Positions 54,664 through 63,952 of a stretch of DNA of 64,000 nucleotides are shown in pieces. Source of the stretch: Planctomyces sp. SH-PL14 (GTDB taxonomy: Bacteria > Planctomycetota > Planctomycetia > Planctomycetales > Planctomycetaceae); the NCBI RefSeq assembly GCF_001610835.1, contig NZ_CP011270.1, positions 1,054,001 to 1,118,000 on the forward strand. Reading direction: 5' to 3'. Under the pieces are notes generated by a model, which made no database searches, was not told the origin of the DNA, and saw only the letters and a program-made list of their open reading frames with translations. Positions within the stretch are counted from its first letter, which is position 1, and every line of letters starts with the position of its first letter. The translations under genes and the position numbers were made by a program.

Positions 54664-57333
54664 CTACTTATCGCCTGCGGGCTCGAACAGCCGCCGGTTG
54701 ATGAACTTTGGCTGAGAGCCGGCCGGAAGGACCTTGACCTTCCCGGAGATTTCCAGCGTCGTGGGCCGCTGGCACGTCTCGTTGTTGCACGCCTGATAGC
54801 GGATGCTGAGCGTGACCGACTCCTCTTTCCCGGCGGCCGAAGCGGGGACGTCGATCGTCCCGATCAGCACGACCTGTCCCTCGTAGACCGAGAGAGGCTC
54901 ATCGAAGCCTTCGAGGGCGAAGTCGTGCCCTTTCGGGTAGACGACCCCCTTCAGCGTGGACTCGGCAGAGAACTTGCCCGTCAGCTCCGTCGCCTTCATC
55001 TGCTTGGGACGGGGCGGGTTGGCGTTGATGTGCCACTCCTCCTTGACGTCGAGGACGACCGCCACTGGGTTGGCCCGGCCAGCCACGAGTCCGTCGGCAG
55101 CGAGGTAGCCCTTGGCAGCCAGGAGCGGATGCTTCTTGGCGTTTTCGTCCGTGGCGGCGGCGAACGAAACGGGAGGGGCGTCAGGATCGGCGGCCTGCGG
55201 GGCCGCTTCCGTTTTCGGGGCGGGAGCCGTCTTCGGAGCGGCCGCCAGCGTCTGCGGCATGGGGGCGGAGGCCGGCGTTTGGGGCTCGTCGGGATCGGCG
55301 AACGTCATCGGGGGAGCGCTGAAGAGTCCGGCGACCGGACCGGCGGCCGCCGGCTGGGCACCCGCCGTTGCCAGAAGCTCATGCAGTCCGAGCAGGAGCG
55401 TCGAGTACCCCGACGGGCCGGTCTGGATGACGCCGGCAAAGGCCCGGACCGTCTCGTCCGCCGCCCGGGCATAACGGACATCGCCGGTCAGCTGACGGAG
55501 CCGCACGAGGTTCCGCACCGAGAGGCTGTTCCCCGAGGGAACGACGGAATCAAAGGCGTTCTTGGGCCGGGCGAGGAGCTGCTCCTGGTCGGCGGCGGTC
55601 AGGAAAAAGCCCTTGCCGTCGTTGTCCCAGAAGAGCCGCTGCTGCTCGTCGGTCAGGCGTGTGGCGTTTTCGAGCCACCGCTCGTCTCCGGTGGCGTCAT
55701 GGAGCGCGATGAGGCCGGCCGTGAGTCCGGCATAGTCATCGACGTAGGCGGCGAGATTCACCTGGCCGCCGCGCCACGAGTGGAGGAGCCGGCCGTTCTT
55801 GTCCTTCATCTGGGTCAGGACGAACTGCGCCCCCTTCTCGGCGGCGTCGAGGTAGTCCTTCCGTCGCAGCGTCTTCCCCGCGCGGGCCAGGGCCCGGATC
55901 ATGAGTCCGTTCCAGCCCGTCAGGACCTTGTCATCGCGGAGGAGCGGCGAGCGCTTCTGCCGGGCTTCGAGGAGCTTCTTGCGGGATGCGACGAGCCGGT
56001 CCTCGAGGTCCTGGACCGGCATCTGGAGGTGGTCGGCGGTGTCCGCCAGCGTCCGCGGGAGGAACAGGACCGCTCCCGGCTCGAACGACTGCGGCTCGTC
56101 CATGCCGTAGGCGGCGATGAACAGGCGGCCGTCGTCCGCTCCGAGGATCTGGTTCACTTCGTCGCGGGACCAGACGTAGTAGCGTCCTTCGACGCCGTCG
56201 GTCTCTGCATCGAGGGCCGAATAGAACCCGCCCGCCGGGTCGGTCATGTCCCGCAGGATGAAGTCGAGCGTCGACTCGACCACCTGCCGGTACGTCCGAC
56301 GGCTGGTCCGCTGATAGGCCACGACATAGACGTCCGCCAGGAGGGCGTTGTCGTAGAGCATCTTCTCGAAGTGCGGGACGCGCCACTCCCGGTCGGTGCT
56401 GTAGCGATGGAACCCGCCGCCGAGATGATCGTGGATTCCCCCCGCGGCGATCCGCTCAAGCGTGTGATCGAGCGCCGCCAGGATCTCCGGGTTGGCGCTC
56501 GGGCTCTGCGACATCGTCTGCAGGAATTCGAGCCGGGTCGGGACCGGGAACTTGGACGCCTCGGGATCGGCGCCGGAGTAGTCGAGACCGCCGTGCTCCT
56601 TGTCGTACGCAGCCAGGATGTCGCGGAGTCCCGCCTCGACGAGTTCGCCGGAGATGGCGGCGGCCTCCAGATTCAGCTGCGGCTTCGAAAGCCGCTGGAC
56701 TTCCTTCGTGACGAGATCGGCCGTGTTGCGGATCTGGTCCGGGTGCTTTTCCCAGACTTCGTGGACCTGCTTCAGGACCTTGCCGAAGCCCGCCTGACCG
56801 TTCTTGTCCTCCGGCGGAAAGTAGGTTCCACCGGCAAAGGGGCGGCCGTCTGGGGTGAGGAACATCGAGAGGGGCCATCCCGCTCCCTGCCCGGAGCGGA
56901 TCGCGGAGAAGTAGACCTGCAGCGAGAGCATGTAGATCTCATCGAGGTCCGGCCGCTCTTCGCGGTCGACCTTGATGTTGACGAAGTGCTCGTTCATGTA
57001 GGCGGCGATCGTCTCGTTCTCGAAGACGAGCCGTTCCATGACGTGGCACCAGAAGCAACTGCTGTAGCCGATCGAGAGGAAGATCGGCTTGTTCTCCGTC
57101 TTGGCCCGCTCCAGGGCTTCCGGCCCCCAGGGATACCAGTCCACGGGATTCCTGGCGTGGAGCAGGAGGTAGGGGCTGTTCGACTTTGCGAGCCGGTTCT
57201 CTTTCCGTCCCGATGTCTCGGCGGCGGTGGCGGAGGCTGCGGTGACCATCAGCACCCCCAGAACGATCCACGGCGAAAGCGACGTCGGGAGAAGACGGGC
57301 CGAACACAAAGTCCGTTCCACAATCGAACGCAT
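54664..57333 (-). CDS. YyaL/DUF255 thioredoxin-like protein fused to a DsbD-like domain
   Basis: 889 aa. A leader (about 20-38), then a Spermatogenesis-associated-20/YyaL domain: the thioredoxin-like part has C93-F-W-C96 in [10 protein letters not shown], followed by the long alpha/alpha toroid (about 200-690). After a Pro/Ala linker (about 690-755), the C-terminal 120 residues ([23 protein letters not shown] ... [14 protein letters not shown]) are a DsbD N-terminal-type domain with two cysteines. The fusion links an enzyme-like toroid with a disulfide-exchange module; its substrate is unknown. Confidence 0.82.
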   Translation of the reverse strand: MRSIVERTLCSARLLPTSLSPWIVLGVLMVTAASATAAETSGRKENRLAKSNSPYLLLHARNPVDWYPWGPEALERAKTENKPIFLSIGYSSCFWCHVMERLVFENETIAAYMNEHFVNIKVDREERPDLDEIYMLSLQVYFSAIRSGQGAGWPLSMFLTPDGRPFAGGTYFPPEDKNGQAGFGKVLKQVHEVWEKHPDQIRNTADLVTKEVQRLSKPQLNLEAAAISGELVEAGLRDILAAYDKEHGGLDYSGADPEASKFPVPTRLEFLQTMSQSPSANPEILAALDHTLERIAAGGIHDHLGGGFHRYSTDREWRVPHFEKMLYDNALLADVYVVAYQRTSRRTYRQVVESTLDFILRDMTDPAGGFYSALDAETDGVEGRYYVWSRDEVNQILGADDGRLFIAAYGMDEPQSFEPGAVLFLPRTLADTADHLQMPVQDLEDRLVASRKKLLEARQKRSPLLRDDKVLTGWNGLMIRALARAGKTLRRKDYLDAAEKGAQFVLTQMKDKNGRLLHSWRGGQVNLAAYVDDYAGLTAGLIALHDATGDERWLENATRLTDEQQRLFWDNDGKGFFLTAADQEQLLARPKNAFDSVVPSGNSLSVRNLVRLRQLTGDVRYARAADETVRAFAGVIQTGPSGYSTLLLGLHELLATAGAQPAAAGPVAGLFSAPPMTFADPDEPQTPASAPMPQTLAAAPKTAPAPKTEAAPQAADPDAPPVSFAAATDENAKKHPLLAAKGYLAADGLVAGRANPVAVVLDVKEEWHINANPPRPKQMKATELTGKFSAESTLKGVVYPKGHDFALEGFDEPLSVYEGQVVLIGTIDVPASAAGKEESVTLSIRYQACNNETCQRPTTLEISGKVKVLPAGSQPKFINRRLFEPAGDK

Positions 57334-57467
57334 ATGCGGCTTCCATGAAGGCAGAGGTGCGGACCGCCTATCATATCCGTCGGCGCCGATTCGAGGAAAC
57401 GCCTACCGGGTCCGGTCTCCCATAGGCATCTCCGTATGCACCTGTTGTGCCACGGAGGGAGCGCCGG

Positions 57468-58184
57468 TCAGTGCGGGGCCACGGCCTTGCCGCGGTCGAT
57501 CGCCTCGTCGGACTCGACCCGCCCGTCCGCCATCGAGACGATCCGGTCGCCAAAGTCGTAGACGCGGCTGTCGTGGGTCACGACGATCACCGCCCGGCCG
57601 GGGCCGATCGCCGTCCGGCGGATCAGCTCCATCACCGTCCGGCCCGACTTCGCGTCGAGCGCCGCGGTCGGCTCGTCGCAGACGAGCAGCTTAGGCTCGT
57701 TGACTAGCGCCCGGGCGATCGCCACCCGCTGCTGCTGGCCTCCCGAAAGCTGGGAGGGCATCGCCTTCCGCTTCTCCCCCAGGCCGACCGCGGCGAGCAT
57801 CTCCCCGGCCCGCTCGACCGCCTCGCTGCGGCGGACGTTGCGGATCAGGAGCGGAACCGCCGCGTTTTCGGCCGCGGTCAGGGAGGGGAGGAGGTTGTAC
57901 TGCTGGAAGACGAAGCCGATGTTCTGCCCCCGGAATTCGACGAGCCGCTTTCCGCGCATCGACTCGAGATGCTCACCGAGGAGCTCGACCTCGCCGCTCG
58001 TCGGTTCCAGCAGACCCGCCATGATCGAGATCAAAGTCGTCTTGCCGCATCCGCTGGGGCCAACGAGAAGCGTCATCTCTCCGAACTCGATGTCGACGTC
58101 GATCCCCCGCAGCGCCTGAACGCGGGTCTCCCCGCTTCCGAATTCCTTGACGACCTGCCGACAGATGACCGCGTGTGTTGCCAT
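57468..58184 (-). CDS. LolD/MacB-type ABC transporter ATPase
   Basis: 238 aa. Walker A GPSGCGKT (42-49), signature LSGGQQQRVAIARAL, Walker B KLLVCDEPTAALD, as in LolD/MacB/FtsE-type ATPases. It has no permease next to it. The only permease of the matching class in the window is at 49.2 kb on the plus strand, so pairing is plausible but unproven. The ATG at 58184 is used; the palindrome at 58244-58307 lies just upstream. Confidence 0.9.
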   Translation of the reverse strand: MATHAVICRQVVKEFGSGETRVQALRGIDVDIEFGEMTLLVGPSGCGKTTLISIMAGLLEPTSGEVELLGEHLESMRGKRLVEFRGQNIGFVFQQYNLLPSLTAAENAAVPLLIRNVRRSEAVERAGEMLAAVGLGEKRKAMPSQLSGGQQQRVAIARALVNEPKLLVCDEPTAALDAKSGRTVMELIRRTAIGPGRAVIVVTHDSRVYDFGDRIVSMADGRVESDEAIDRGKAVAPH

Positions 58185-58243
58185 GTGGGGACGAGATTCA
58201 ACTTCGAAGATATCGGTGGATTTTGCGGGGACGGGACAAACGT

Positions 58244-58307
58244 CACCAGCCCGAAGCGCAAGCGAGGGAGGCTCCGTTTCGTCCCTCGCTTGCGCTTCGG
58301 GCTGGTG
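58244..58307. repeat. Perfect 26-bp inverted repeat (12-bp loop)
   Basis: CACCAGCCCGAAGCGCAAGC plus GAGGGA (58244-58269) pairs exactly with TCCCTCGCTTGCGCTTCGGG plus CTGGTG (58282-58307). It sits in the gap between the histidine kinase stop and the ABC ATPase start, so it may terminate the kinase transcript. The AAGCGCAAGC-type sequence is a known kind of dispersed planctomycete palindrome. Confidence 0.85.
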
Positions 58308-58323
58308 TGGGGGCTCGGGAGAA

Positions 58324-60027
58324 TCAGCTGCCGGAGAGCGACTGCCGCTCGGGGAACTCGGTCGTCGCCGCCGGCGCGTCGACCTCGTCTTCGATCCGCG
58401 GCCAGGTCAGCCGGAACAGGCACCCCTGTCCGGGCCGCGTGTCGACGGTCAGCTCGCCGCCGTGCTCCCGCAGGATCTTCTGCGTGACGGCGAGGCCGAG
58501 CCCCGTCCCCTTTCCTCCCTTGGTCGACTCGAACACGTTGAACAGCCGCGGCAGCTCACTCGGTTCGATCCCCGGTCCGTTGTCCTTCACGTCAACGACG
58601 ATCCGCTCCTGCACCGGGTCGTACGCCGTCCGCAGGGCGACCTCACCGTGGTCGCTCCCTTCGAGGGCGTCGAGCGCGTTGCCGACGAGGTTCAGCACCG
58701 CGCGGTGGATCCCCTCGGCGTCGAACTGGGAGATGGGCATCGCCGGGTCCGGTAGGTAACTCAGCCGAATCCGGGACTCCTCGGCCCGCCCCTGCATCAG
58801 TTCGACGACCTCGCCGACCGTCTGGTTGACGTTGGCCGGCTCCAGCTTGGGCTGCCGTTCCTTGCTGAACGTCAGCATGTCCATCACGAGGTTGTAGATC
58901 CGGTCCTGGTTCCGTTCGAGGATCCGCCACCCCTTCCGGACGACGTCGTTGTTCTCCTCGTTGAGGCCCATATCGATCAGGTAGCTGCCGCCGCGGATCC
59001 CCTGCAGGATGTTTTTGACGTGGTGGCTCAGCGTAGCGATGGTCGTTCCGACCGCCGCCAGTCGTTCCGCCTTCACGAGCGATTCCTGGTACCGGTTGTT
59101 TTCGACGGCCAGGGCGGACTGCCGGCCGATGGCGGCCAGCAGGTTCAGGACATCTTCGTTGAACCGCTGGAGGGCGCGGCCGGGGACGAGCGGAGTTTCG
59201 ACGGTCGTGGTGTCGACGTAGATCACTCCCATCAGCTCGTAGCGGCCCTGCATCGGGACGCACATCGCTTCGCGGATGCCGGATTGAAGGATGCTGTGCC
59301 CTTCGTTGAAGCGGGAGTCGTGCTGGGCGTCGGTCGTGAGGACGCCGATGCCGTGGCGGATGACGTACTCGACGATGCTGGTCGAGATCGGCATCTTCTG
59401 GGCGACGTCGACGCCGGGGCGGTGGCTGATGACGCGGGGTTCGATGCGGTCGGTGCGGCTGTCCGCGACGAGCATGCAGCCTCGGTCGGCTCCGAGAGCC
59501 TGGAGCGTCAGGTCGAGGATCCGCTGGAGGAGCTGGTCGAGGGGGACGGAAGGGCGGACCGCTTCCTCGGAGATCTTGTAGAGGAGCTGGAGGTTGGCGC
59601 CGGCGTGGGCCCGATTGGGGGCGATGAGTTTGGAGGCGGGGAGCTGGCCGACGATGCGGGAGCGGTCCCCTTCTTCTTCGCGGCGGAGGAGGTTGATCTG
59701 CTCGGCGACGCGGCGGCGGGGGAAGGGGGAGGCGACGCCGCGGAAGAGAAAGATGGTGCGGCCGACCTGGATCTGGTCGCCGTTGACGAGGCCGTGTTCC
59801 TTGATGGGCTGGCCGTTGACGTAGGTGCCGTTGGAGCTGCCGGCGTCGCGAAGGAGCCAGTCTCCTTCGTCCTTCTGGACGAGGAGTGCGTGGGAGCGGG
59901 AGACTTCGGTGTCGAGAATGCGGACTTCGTTGGTGGCGCCGCGGCCGATCCAGGCGGGTGGATCGTGGATTTCGAATTGTCGCCCCTGGTCAGGCCCCTG
60001 GATGACGAGGAGGGTGGCTGCAGACAC
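58324..60027 (-). CDS. FHA-GAF-histidine kinase
   Basis: 567 aa. FHA domain (about 5-95) with GRGATNEVRILDTEVSRSHALL and DAGSSNGTYVNG; a GAF domain (about 160-315); then a histidine kinase with the phosphoacceptor region LAAVGTTIATLSHHVKN and ATPase boxes LVGNALDALEG, DNGPGIEPSEL and GGKGTGLGLAV. No transmembrane segment. It would receive a phospho-threonine signal plus a small-molecule signal. No response regulator is adjacent; the receiver/zinc-ribbon protein at 16.0 kb is the only one seen. The GTG at 60027 (VSAATLLVIQG) is the likely start. Confidence 0.88.
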   Translation of the reverse strand: MSAATLLVIQGPDQGRQFEIHDPPAWIGRGATNEVRILDTEVSRSHALLVQKDEGDWLLRDAGSSNGTYVNGQPIKEHGLVNGDQIQVGRTIFLFRGVASPFPRRRVAEQINLLRREEEGDRSRIVGQLPASKLIAPNRAHAGANLQLLYKISEEAVRPSVPLDQLLQRILDLTLQALGADRGCMLVADSRTDRIEPRVISHRPGVDVAQKMPISTSIVEYVIRHGIGVLTTDAQHDSRFNEGHSILQSGIREAMCVPMQGRYELMGVIYVDTTTVETPLVPGRALQRFNEDVLNLLAAIGRQSALAVENNRYQESLVKAERLAAVGTTIATLSHHVKNILQGIRGGSYLIDMGLNEENNDVVRKGWRILERNQDRIYNLVMDMLTFSKERQPKLEPANVNQTVGEVVELMQGRAEESRIRLSYLPDPAMPISQFDAEGIHRAVLNLVGNALDALEGSDHGEVALRTAYDPVQERIVVDVKDNGPGIEPSELPRLFNVFESTKGGKGTGLGLAVTQKILREHGGELTVDTRPGQGCLFRLTWPRIEDEVDAPAATTEFPERQSLSGS

Positions 60028-60138
60028 ACGGGCACCTGGTACGACCGAACTTGGGGGTGGAGGTGAGTTTGCTCCGCGGGACGAGGCGAATGGATGATAC
60101 CGGGCGGGTGGGCTTCGCACACGGGTGCGACGTTCTCC

Positions 60139-60480
60139 AAACCGGACTTGCCAGTGCGGCTCTGTTACCTCAAACCCAACTTGCCATGGCCGCTGGGGTC
60201 AAGGGGGTCTCACCCCCTTGCCGCCGGAGGCATTTCGATGAGGAACCGTGGTCAGCAACGGACGTCCGCTTTGTGGGCCCCGCCATGAAGATTCCCTCGA
60301 TCGACACCGCTGGCTTGGCAATCCCCGCGGAATAGGTGAAAGGGCATCCGGCACGTTGTCCGCGCCTGGACACACGCTCCTTCAGACATCTCTCGACGGC
60401 CAAGCCTCCGGCGGGCAAGGGGCCAAGAAAACAATACAGGCCCCCCTGCACCCCCTGACCAGGGTCCCCCTGGACCCGGT
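60139..60480 (+). repeat. Dispersed structured repeat, copy 7 (full length)
   Basis: AACCGGACTTGCCAGTGCGG, CTCAAACCCAACTTGCC, hairpin GGGGG-TCTCA-CCCCC, GCCGCCGGAGGC, central stem TGTCC/GGACA, CTTCAGACATCTCTCGACGG, then the T-rich-loop hairpin GGGGCC-...-GGCC, and the outer hairpin CCAGGG-TC-CCCCTGG. Its right end is 16 bp from the DUF1571 stop codon. Confidence 0.85.
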
Positions 60481-60495
60481 GTTGGCCTTCCCCGG

Positions 60496-61314
60496 TTAGA
60501 ACTTGTATTCCTTGTTGCCGCGGTCGAAATGCTTGTCCTGCAACCCGACATTCACCTTCACATTGGTGTACGTGTACTCCTCAGAAAGCGGAGGAGCCGC
60601 ATTCGCCTGCGTCGGGAAACCATAGTTCTCAATCCGGATCGGGAAGCCCGTCGACTTCTCGATGAACACCCGCGTCACATGGAACCGGAAGTCCCGCCGC
60701 GGATGCGGATGAAAACTCTCGATCACCTCGCACTCCCGCTCACCCAGCTTCGCATTCGGAAAATACTTGACGTCGATCTCGCCAAACTTCGTCTCGATCT
60801 CCCACTGGTCCAGAATCTGATTCACCAGGTTCCGCATCCCGATATGCGTGACGGGATAGTGGTTCTCCGACATCGCCTGGTCCCCCTTGGGATCCAGCGG
60901 CACCGTCCCGAACGCGGAAAGGAACCCGCTCCCCTCATGAGCCAGGAGCTGATTGTTGTTCTGCCCGTGCAGGTACAGGATCTCCCGCCCCTCCTGCTCG
61001 CCGCCGTAACGGAGATACACGCTGAAGGGCTGCTCCCGCAGTCGGATGAACATCACCTGCGTCAGCAGCTTCCCCTGGATCAGCTCCCGCTTTGTAAATG
61101 TTGCCTCGTAGTCTTGAACCTTGCTCAACGCCGTGATGCAACGATCCTTCACGAGAGCGATCGCCGGAAGGAGCGGATGCTCCTGCGCCGGGGCCGACGT
61201 CTGCGTATTCGGACGCTGACCGGGATTGGGCGCCTCAGGGACTCCCTGGGCGAACAGCGAATTGACGAGCAAAAAACAAAGCACTCCCAACGTGGACCAA
61301 GCCTGCCTCCACAT
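60496..61314 (-). CDS. DUF1571 protein
   Basis: 272 aa with a signal peptide (about 1-23, ending NSLFAQG). The DUF1571 domain (about 75-265) is recognised by VQDYEATFTKRELIQGKLL, MFIRLREQPFSVYLRY, VIESFHPHPRRDFRFHVTRVF and a beta-barrel-like C-terminal half, resembling lipoprotein-carrier (LolA/LolB-like) folds. Start: ATG at 61314 with GGGAGG 3 nt upstream, the strongest RBS seen here. Function unknown; exported. Confidence 0.82.
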   Translation of the reverse strand: MWRQAWSTLGVLCFLLVNSLFAQGVPEAPNPGQRPNTQTSAPAQEHPLLPAIALVKDRCITALSKVQDYEATFTKRELIQGKLLTQVMFIRLREQPFSVYLRYGGEQEGREILYLHGQNNNQLLAHEGSGFLSAFGTVPLDPKGDQAMSENHYPVTHIGMRNLVNQILDQWEIETKFGEIDVKYFPNAKLGERECEVIESFHPHPRRDFRFHVTRVFIEKSTGFPIRIENYGFPTQANAAPPLSEEYTYTNVKVNVGLQDKHFDRGNKEYKF

Positions 61315-61446
61315 GGGACCTCCCACAGTCGAACGGGGTTGCGTCCTCAAAGGACCGCCGCGCAAAGCACTGCGGGGACACAAAGTACGCAAAGACTGTA
61401 CCGGACTGAAAAGAGCGCCGTAAAGCAGGACCGCGACGAAACGGTT

Positions 61447-62004
61447 CTACGATGCCTGAATCGCAGGCTCGTCCTGCACCGCGCCGATGTACGGCAGATG
61501 CCGGTAGTCCCCCGCAAAGTCGAGCCCGTAACCCACGACGAACTCGTCCGGAATCTCGAAGCCGACGTACCGCGGCCGGACCGCCGTGACCGTCCGACAT
61601 CGCTTCCACAACAGGACGGCGGAGTCGACCGACGCGCAGTCCATGCGGGTCAGCAGGGCGATCAGCGCCTCGAGCGTGCGGCCCGTGTCGAGGATGTCGT
61701 CGACCAGAAGGACATGCCGGCCCGCGATCGGCGGGAGGAACTCGACGTTGAGAATGAGTTCCTCAGGGCGCGTGGCAGTGCCCCGATAGCTCGAGGCCTG
61801 GAGCAGGCCGAGCTGATGCGGGATATCGATCCGCCGCATCAGGTCCGCGACGAACATGAGACTCCCCGAAAGGACCCCCAGGATCGTGAGCGGACGCCCC
61901 GCGTAATCCGACGCGATCTGCCGGCCGATCGACTCCACGGTCCGCGCGATCTCCTGCGCGGAGATCAGCTCGGCAATCCGCGGTGGCGGCTCGGTCGGAG
62001 GCAT
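61447..62004 (-). CDS. hpt: Hypoxanthine phosphoribosyltransferase
   Basis: 185 aa. The PRPP-binding loop is VLLVDDILDTGRT; the other family hallmarks (LGVLSGSLMFVADLMR near the start and YVGFEIPDEFVVGYGLDFAGDYRHLPYIG at the end) are all present. It salvages hypoxanthine and guanine with PRPP. The ATG at 62004 (MPPTEPPPRIAELISAQEI) gives a normal size; the longer frame overlaps unrelated upstream sequence. 132 bp separate it from the DUF1571 start. Confidence 0.95.
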   Translation of the reverse strand: MPPTEPPPRIAELISAQEIARTVESIGRQIASDYAGRPLTILGVLSGSLMFVADLMRRIDIPHQLGLLQASSYRGTATRPEELILNVEFLPPIAGRHVLLVDDILDTGRTLEALIALLTRMDCASVDSAVLLWKRCRTVTAVRPRYVGFEIPDEFVVGYGLDFAGDYRHLPYIGAVQDEPAIQAS

Positions 62005-62199
62005 CGGGGCGAGGAAGAGGACGAATGAGACTCGGACGAAACGGCGTTCGACACAGCTCTTGGGGCCGCAGAACCACCGATCGATCGGAGCTCCCAGGAA
62101 GGCCGAGAGAGTGACACGCCCTGAATCTTCGCACGGCCGCCGCGATGGCGGAAGCGAAGCGTCGGGGCGCGCCACCCGTCATGGCGCCTCCCGGCCTCT

Positions 62200-62496
62200 T
62201 TAGTAGGTCGGGAGCGGGTTGATGGCGGCGGTCGTCGTCGGCGTCGGAGCGACGGCGAAGGTCGTCGAAGACGGGAAGGCAGCGCTCATGGTGCTGCCGG
62301 TGGCGTAAGCTCCCTGGGCGAACGGCGAGCAACCGCCGGCGCCGCACGGGCTCGGAGCGTAAGAGGCTCCGCACGGTCCGCACGGGCTGCATCCACCGCC
62401 GCCGTAGCCGGCGCCGTGGCCGAACAGACCGCAGCAGCAACCCGAGCTGGAAACGAGGAGGAGGGTGCCGATGAGGGAGAGGGTCACGCGCTTCAT
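62200..62496 (-). CDS. Small cysteine/glycine-rich lipoprotein
   Basis: 98 aa with lipobox SSSGC (C20) directly followed by two further cysteines, then a glycine- and cysteine-rich middle (GGGGCSPCGPCG ... CGAGGCSPF). It may be crosslinked in the envelope. Small lipoproteins of this composition are common in planctomycetes. RBS AAAGGA precedes the ATG at 62496. Confidence 0.65.
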   Translation of the reverse strand: MKRVTLSLIGTLLLVSSSGCCCGLFGHGAGYGGGGCSPCGPCGASYAPSPCGAGGCSPFAQGAYATGSTMSAAFPSSTTFAVAPTPTTTAAINPLPTY

Positions 62497-63243
62497 AATG
62501 GAATCCTTTCGACGGGAAGTGTGACGGGAGGTGGGTGTCCGGCCGATCGAGTCGGCCGGACCAGGGGAGCATCCGGGGCACCAGAGTGCGGTGTCGGGAG
62601 GCTCGCGGCAGGTCAAACGATGAGATTGAGAAGGGAGCCGACTTGCGTTCGGCGGGCGGGAAATTACGGCGGTCCGCCGGGACGGTCAACGTGACTGGAG
62701 AAACTTGAGTCAAAATCCGGGGGGAATTGCAGAACTTGCAAGAAATCGGCAGAAATCTCCGGGAATCTCAGGCGAAACGCAGAGATTGGCTCAAGTCGTC
62801 CGGAGGAGGTTAAACACCAAGGCACCAAGGTGGCACCAAGAACACCAAGGGCTAAGAGCGGTGTGTGTGTCCCGAAAATCGGTGGAAGACTCCGACGGGG
62901 ATGATTCAGCGAGCCGCATCGTTCGAGGTCGCGGCTTCGGGAGGGCGAGGCTCCAGCCGAGCCGCGGCGATGGAGAACGGGCCCCATCGCCCCCGCGAAA
63001 CCGTAGTGGCTGGGGTCGTTTCTTCAGGACCGGCGGTGGGAGGCCAAAGCGAGAGGGTACGCGTCTGCGAACCATCGCGGCTCAGCAGGAGCTTCGCCCT
63101 CCCGGCCTCCTGCAACCCACCTTCGCCAGCACGGCGAAGGTCGTGAGAGAGCTGCCTTGGCCTTCTCTTCTTTGTGTCCTTAGTGCCGCCTTGGTGTCTT
63201 GGTGTTTAGCTCTTCCAGCCAAGACGCGGACTCGCCCCCGCGG
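62497..63243. other. Gene-free interval with nested inverted repeats
   Basis: 747 bp without a convincing gene. It contains the outer A/C-rich arms (62809-62857 and 63162-63210) and, nested inside, the GAGGCTCC arms (62938-62967 and 63076-63105). The central part has no family resemblance, so it may be an element body or degenerate sequence. Confidence 0.5.
62809..63210. repeat. A/C-rich inverted repeat pair with nested second pair
   Basis: Left arm about 62809-62857: TAAACACCAAGGCACCAAGG, GGCACCAAGAACACCAAGG. Right arm about 63162-63210 is its near reverse complement. Inside lies a second inverted pair built from the GAGGCTCC/GAAGCTCC motif. Arms are 300-350 bp apart, giving a composite palindromic structure. 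Confidence 0.75.
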
Positions 63244-63891
63244 CTACTTGAGCTGCCAGATCCCGCGATGGATCTGCGTTCCGAGCTTGCGCGCCTTCCG
63301 CTCGAAGCTGGTCAGATAGTCCATGTCGTGCTCGGGGGACCGCTCCGCCGGAGTCGGGAGCGCTTCGAAGCGGGGGTCGTTATTCATCAGGCCCGAGATG
63401 ACTTCGAAGTACTCGGCGACGTCCGTCCACGAGTGGAGACAGCCGCGGGGGACCAGCGCCTGGACTGCGAGGTCGACGAAGGCATCGGTGAAGACCCGGC
63501 GGCGGCGATGCTTCTTCTTCCACCACGGATCGGGGAAGTAGACGTGGACCGCCGCGACGGACTGCGGACGGACCAGGTGCCGGAGAACATAGTGAGCGTC
63601 TCCGCCGACCACCCGGGCGTTTGTCCGATCTCCGCGCTGAAGCCGCTTCGCCGCCCGCCGGCCTTCCTTGAAGTCGATCTCCAGCCCCATGTAGTTCGTC
63701 TGGGGATTCGCTCCGCTGGCGGTGTGAAGAAAGAGCCCCCGCCCGGAGCCGACGTCGAGCTCCACGGGGTTGCCGTTGCCGAAGTACGCCCCCCAGTCCA
63801 GCTGGGCTCCACCGAGTTCCTGCTCCAGATCGCGGGTCGCGATAAACCAGGGACGCAGATTCTCGACGGGGGGAACGGACATCGAACGCAT
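63244..63891 (-). CDS. trmB: tRNA (guanine-N7-)-methyltransferase
   Basis: 215 aa. AdoMet site VELDVGSGRGLFL, then HVYFPDPWWKKKHRRRRVF, the characteristic TrmB signature, plus WTDVAEYFEV. It methylates G46 of tRNA. The ATG at 63891 (MRSMSVPPVENLRP) is favoured; ATG at 63882 is equally possible. Confidence 0.95.
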   Translation of the reverse strand: MRSMSVPPVENLRPWFIATRDLEQELGGAQLDWGAYFGNGNPVELDVGSGRGLFLHTASGANPQTNYMGLEIDFKEGRRAAKRLQRGDRTNARVVGGDAHYVLRHLVRPQSVAAVHVYFPDPWWKKKHRRRRVFTDAFVDLAVQALVPRGCLHSWTDVAEYFEVISGLMNNDPRFEALPTPAERSPEHDMDYLTSFERKARKLGTQIHRGIWQLK

Positions 63892-63902
63892 TCTCACAAG
63901 GG

Positions 63903-63920
63903 GACGCGGCAAAAGCCGCG
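63903..63920. other. Short GC hairpin
   Basis: ACGCGGC-AAAA-GCCGCGT, a perfect 7-bp stem just upstream of trmB. Could be part of a promoter or terminator for the gene to the right. Confidence 0.35.
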
Positions 63921-63952
63921 TGGGCTTCTGCCGGCAGGGAAAGCCCGGAAGT

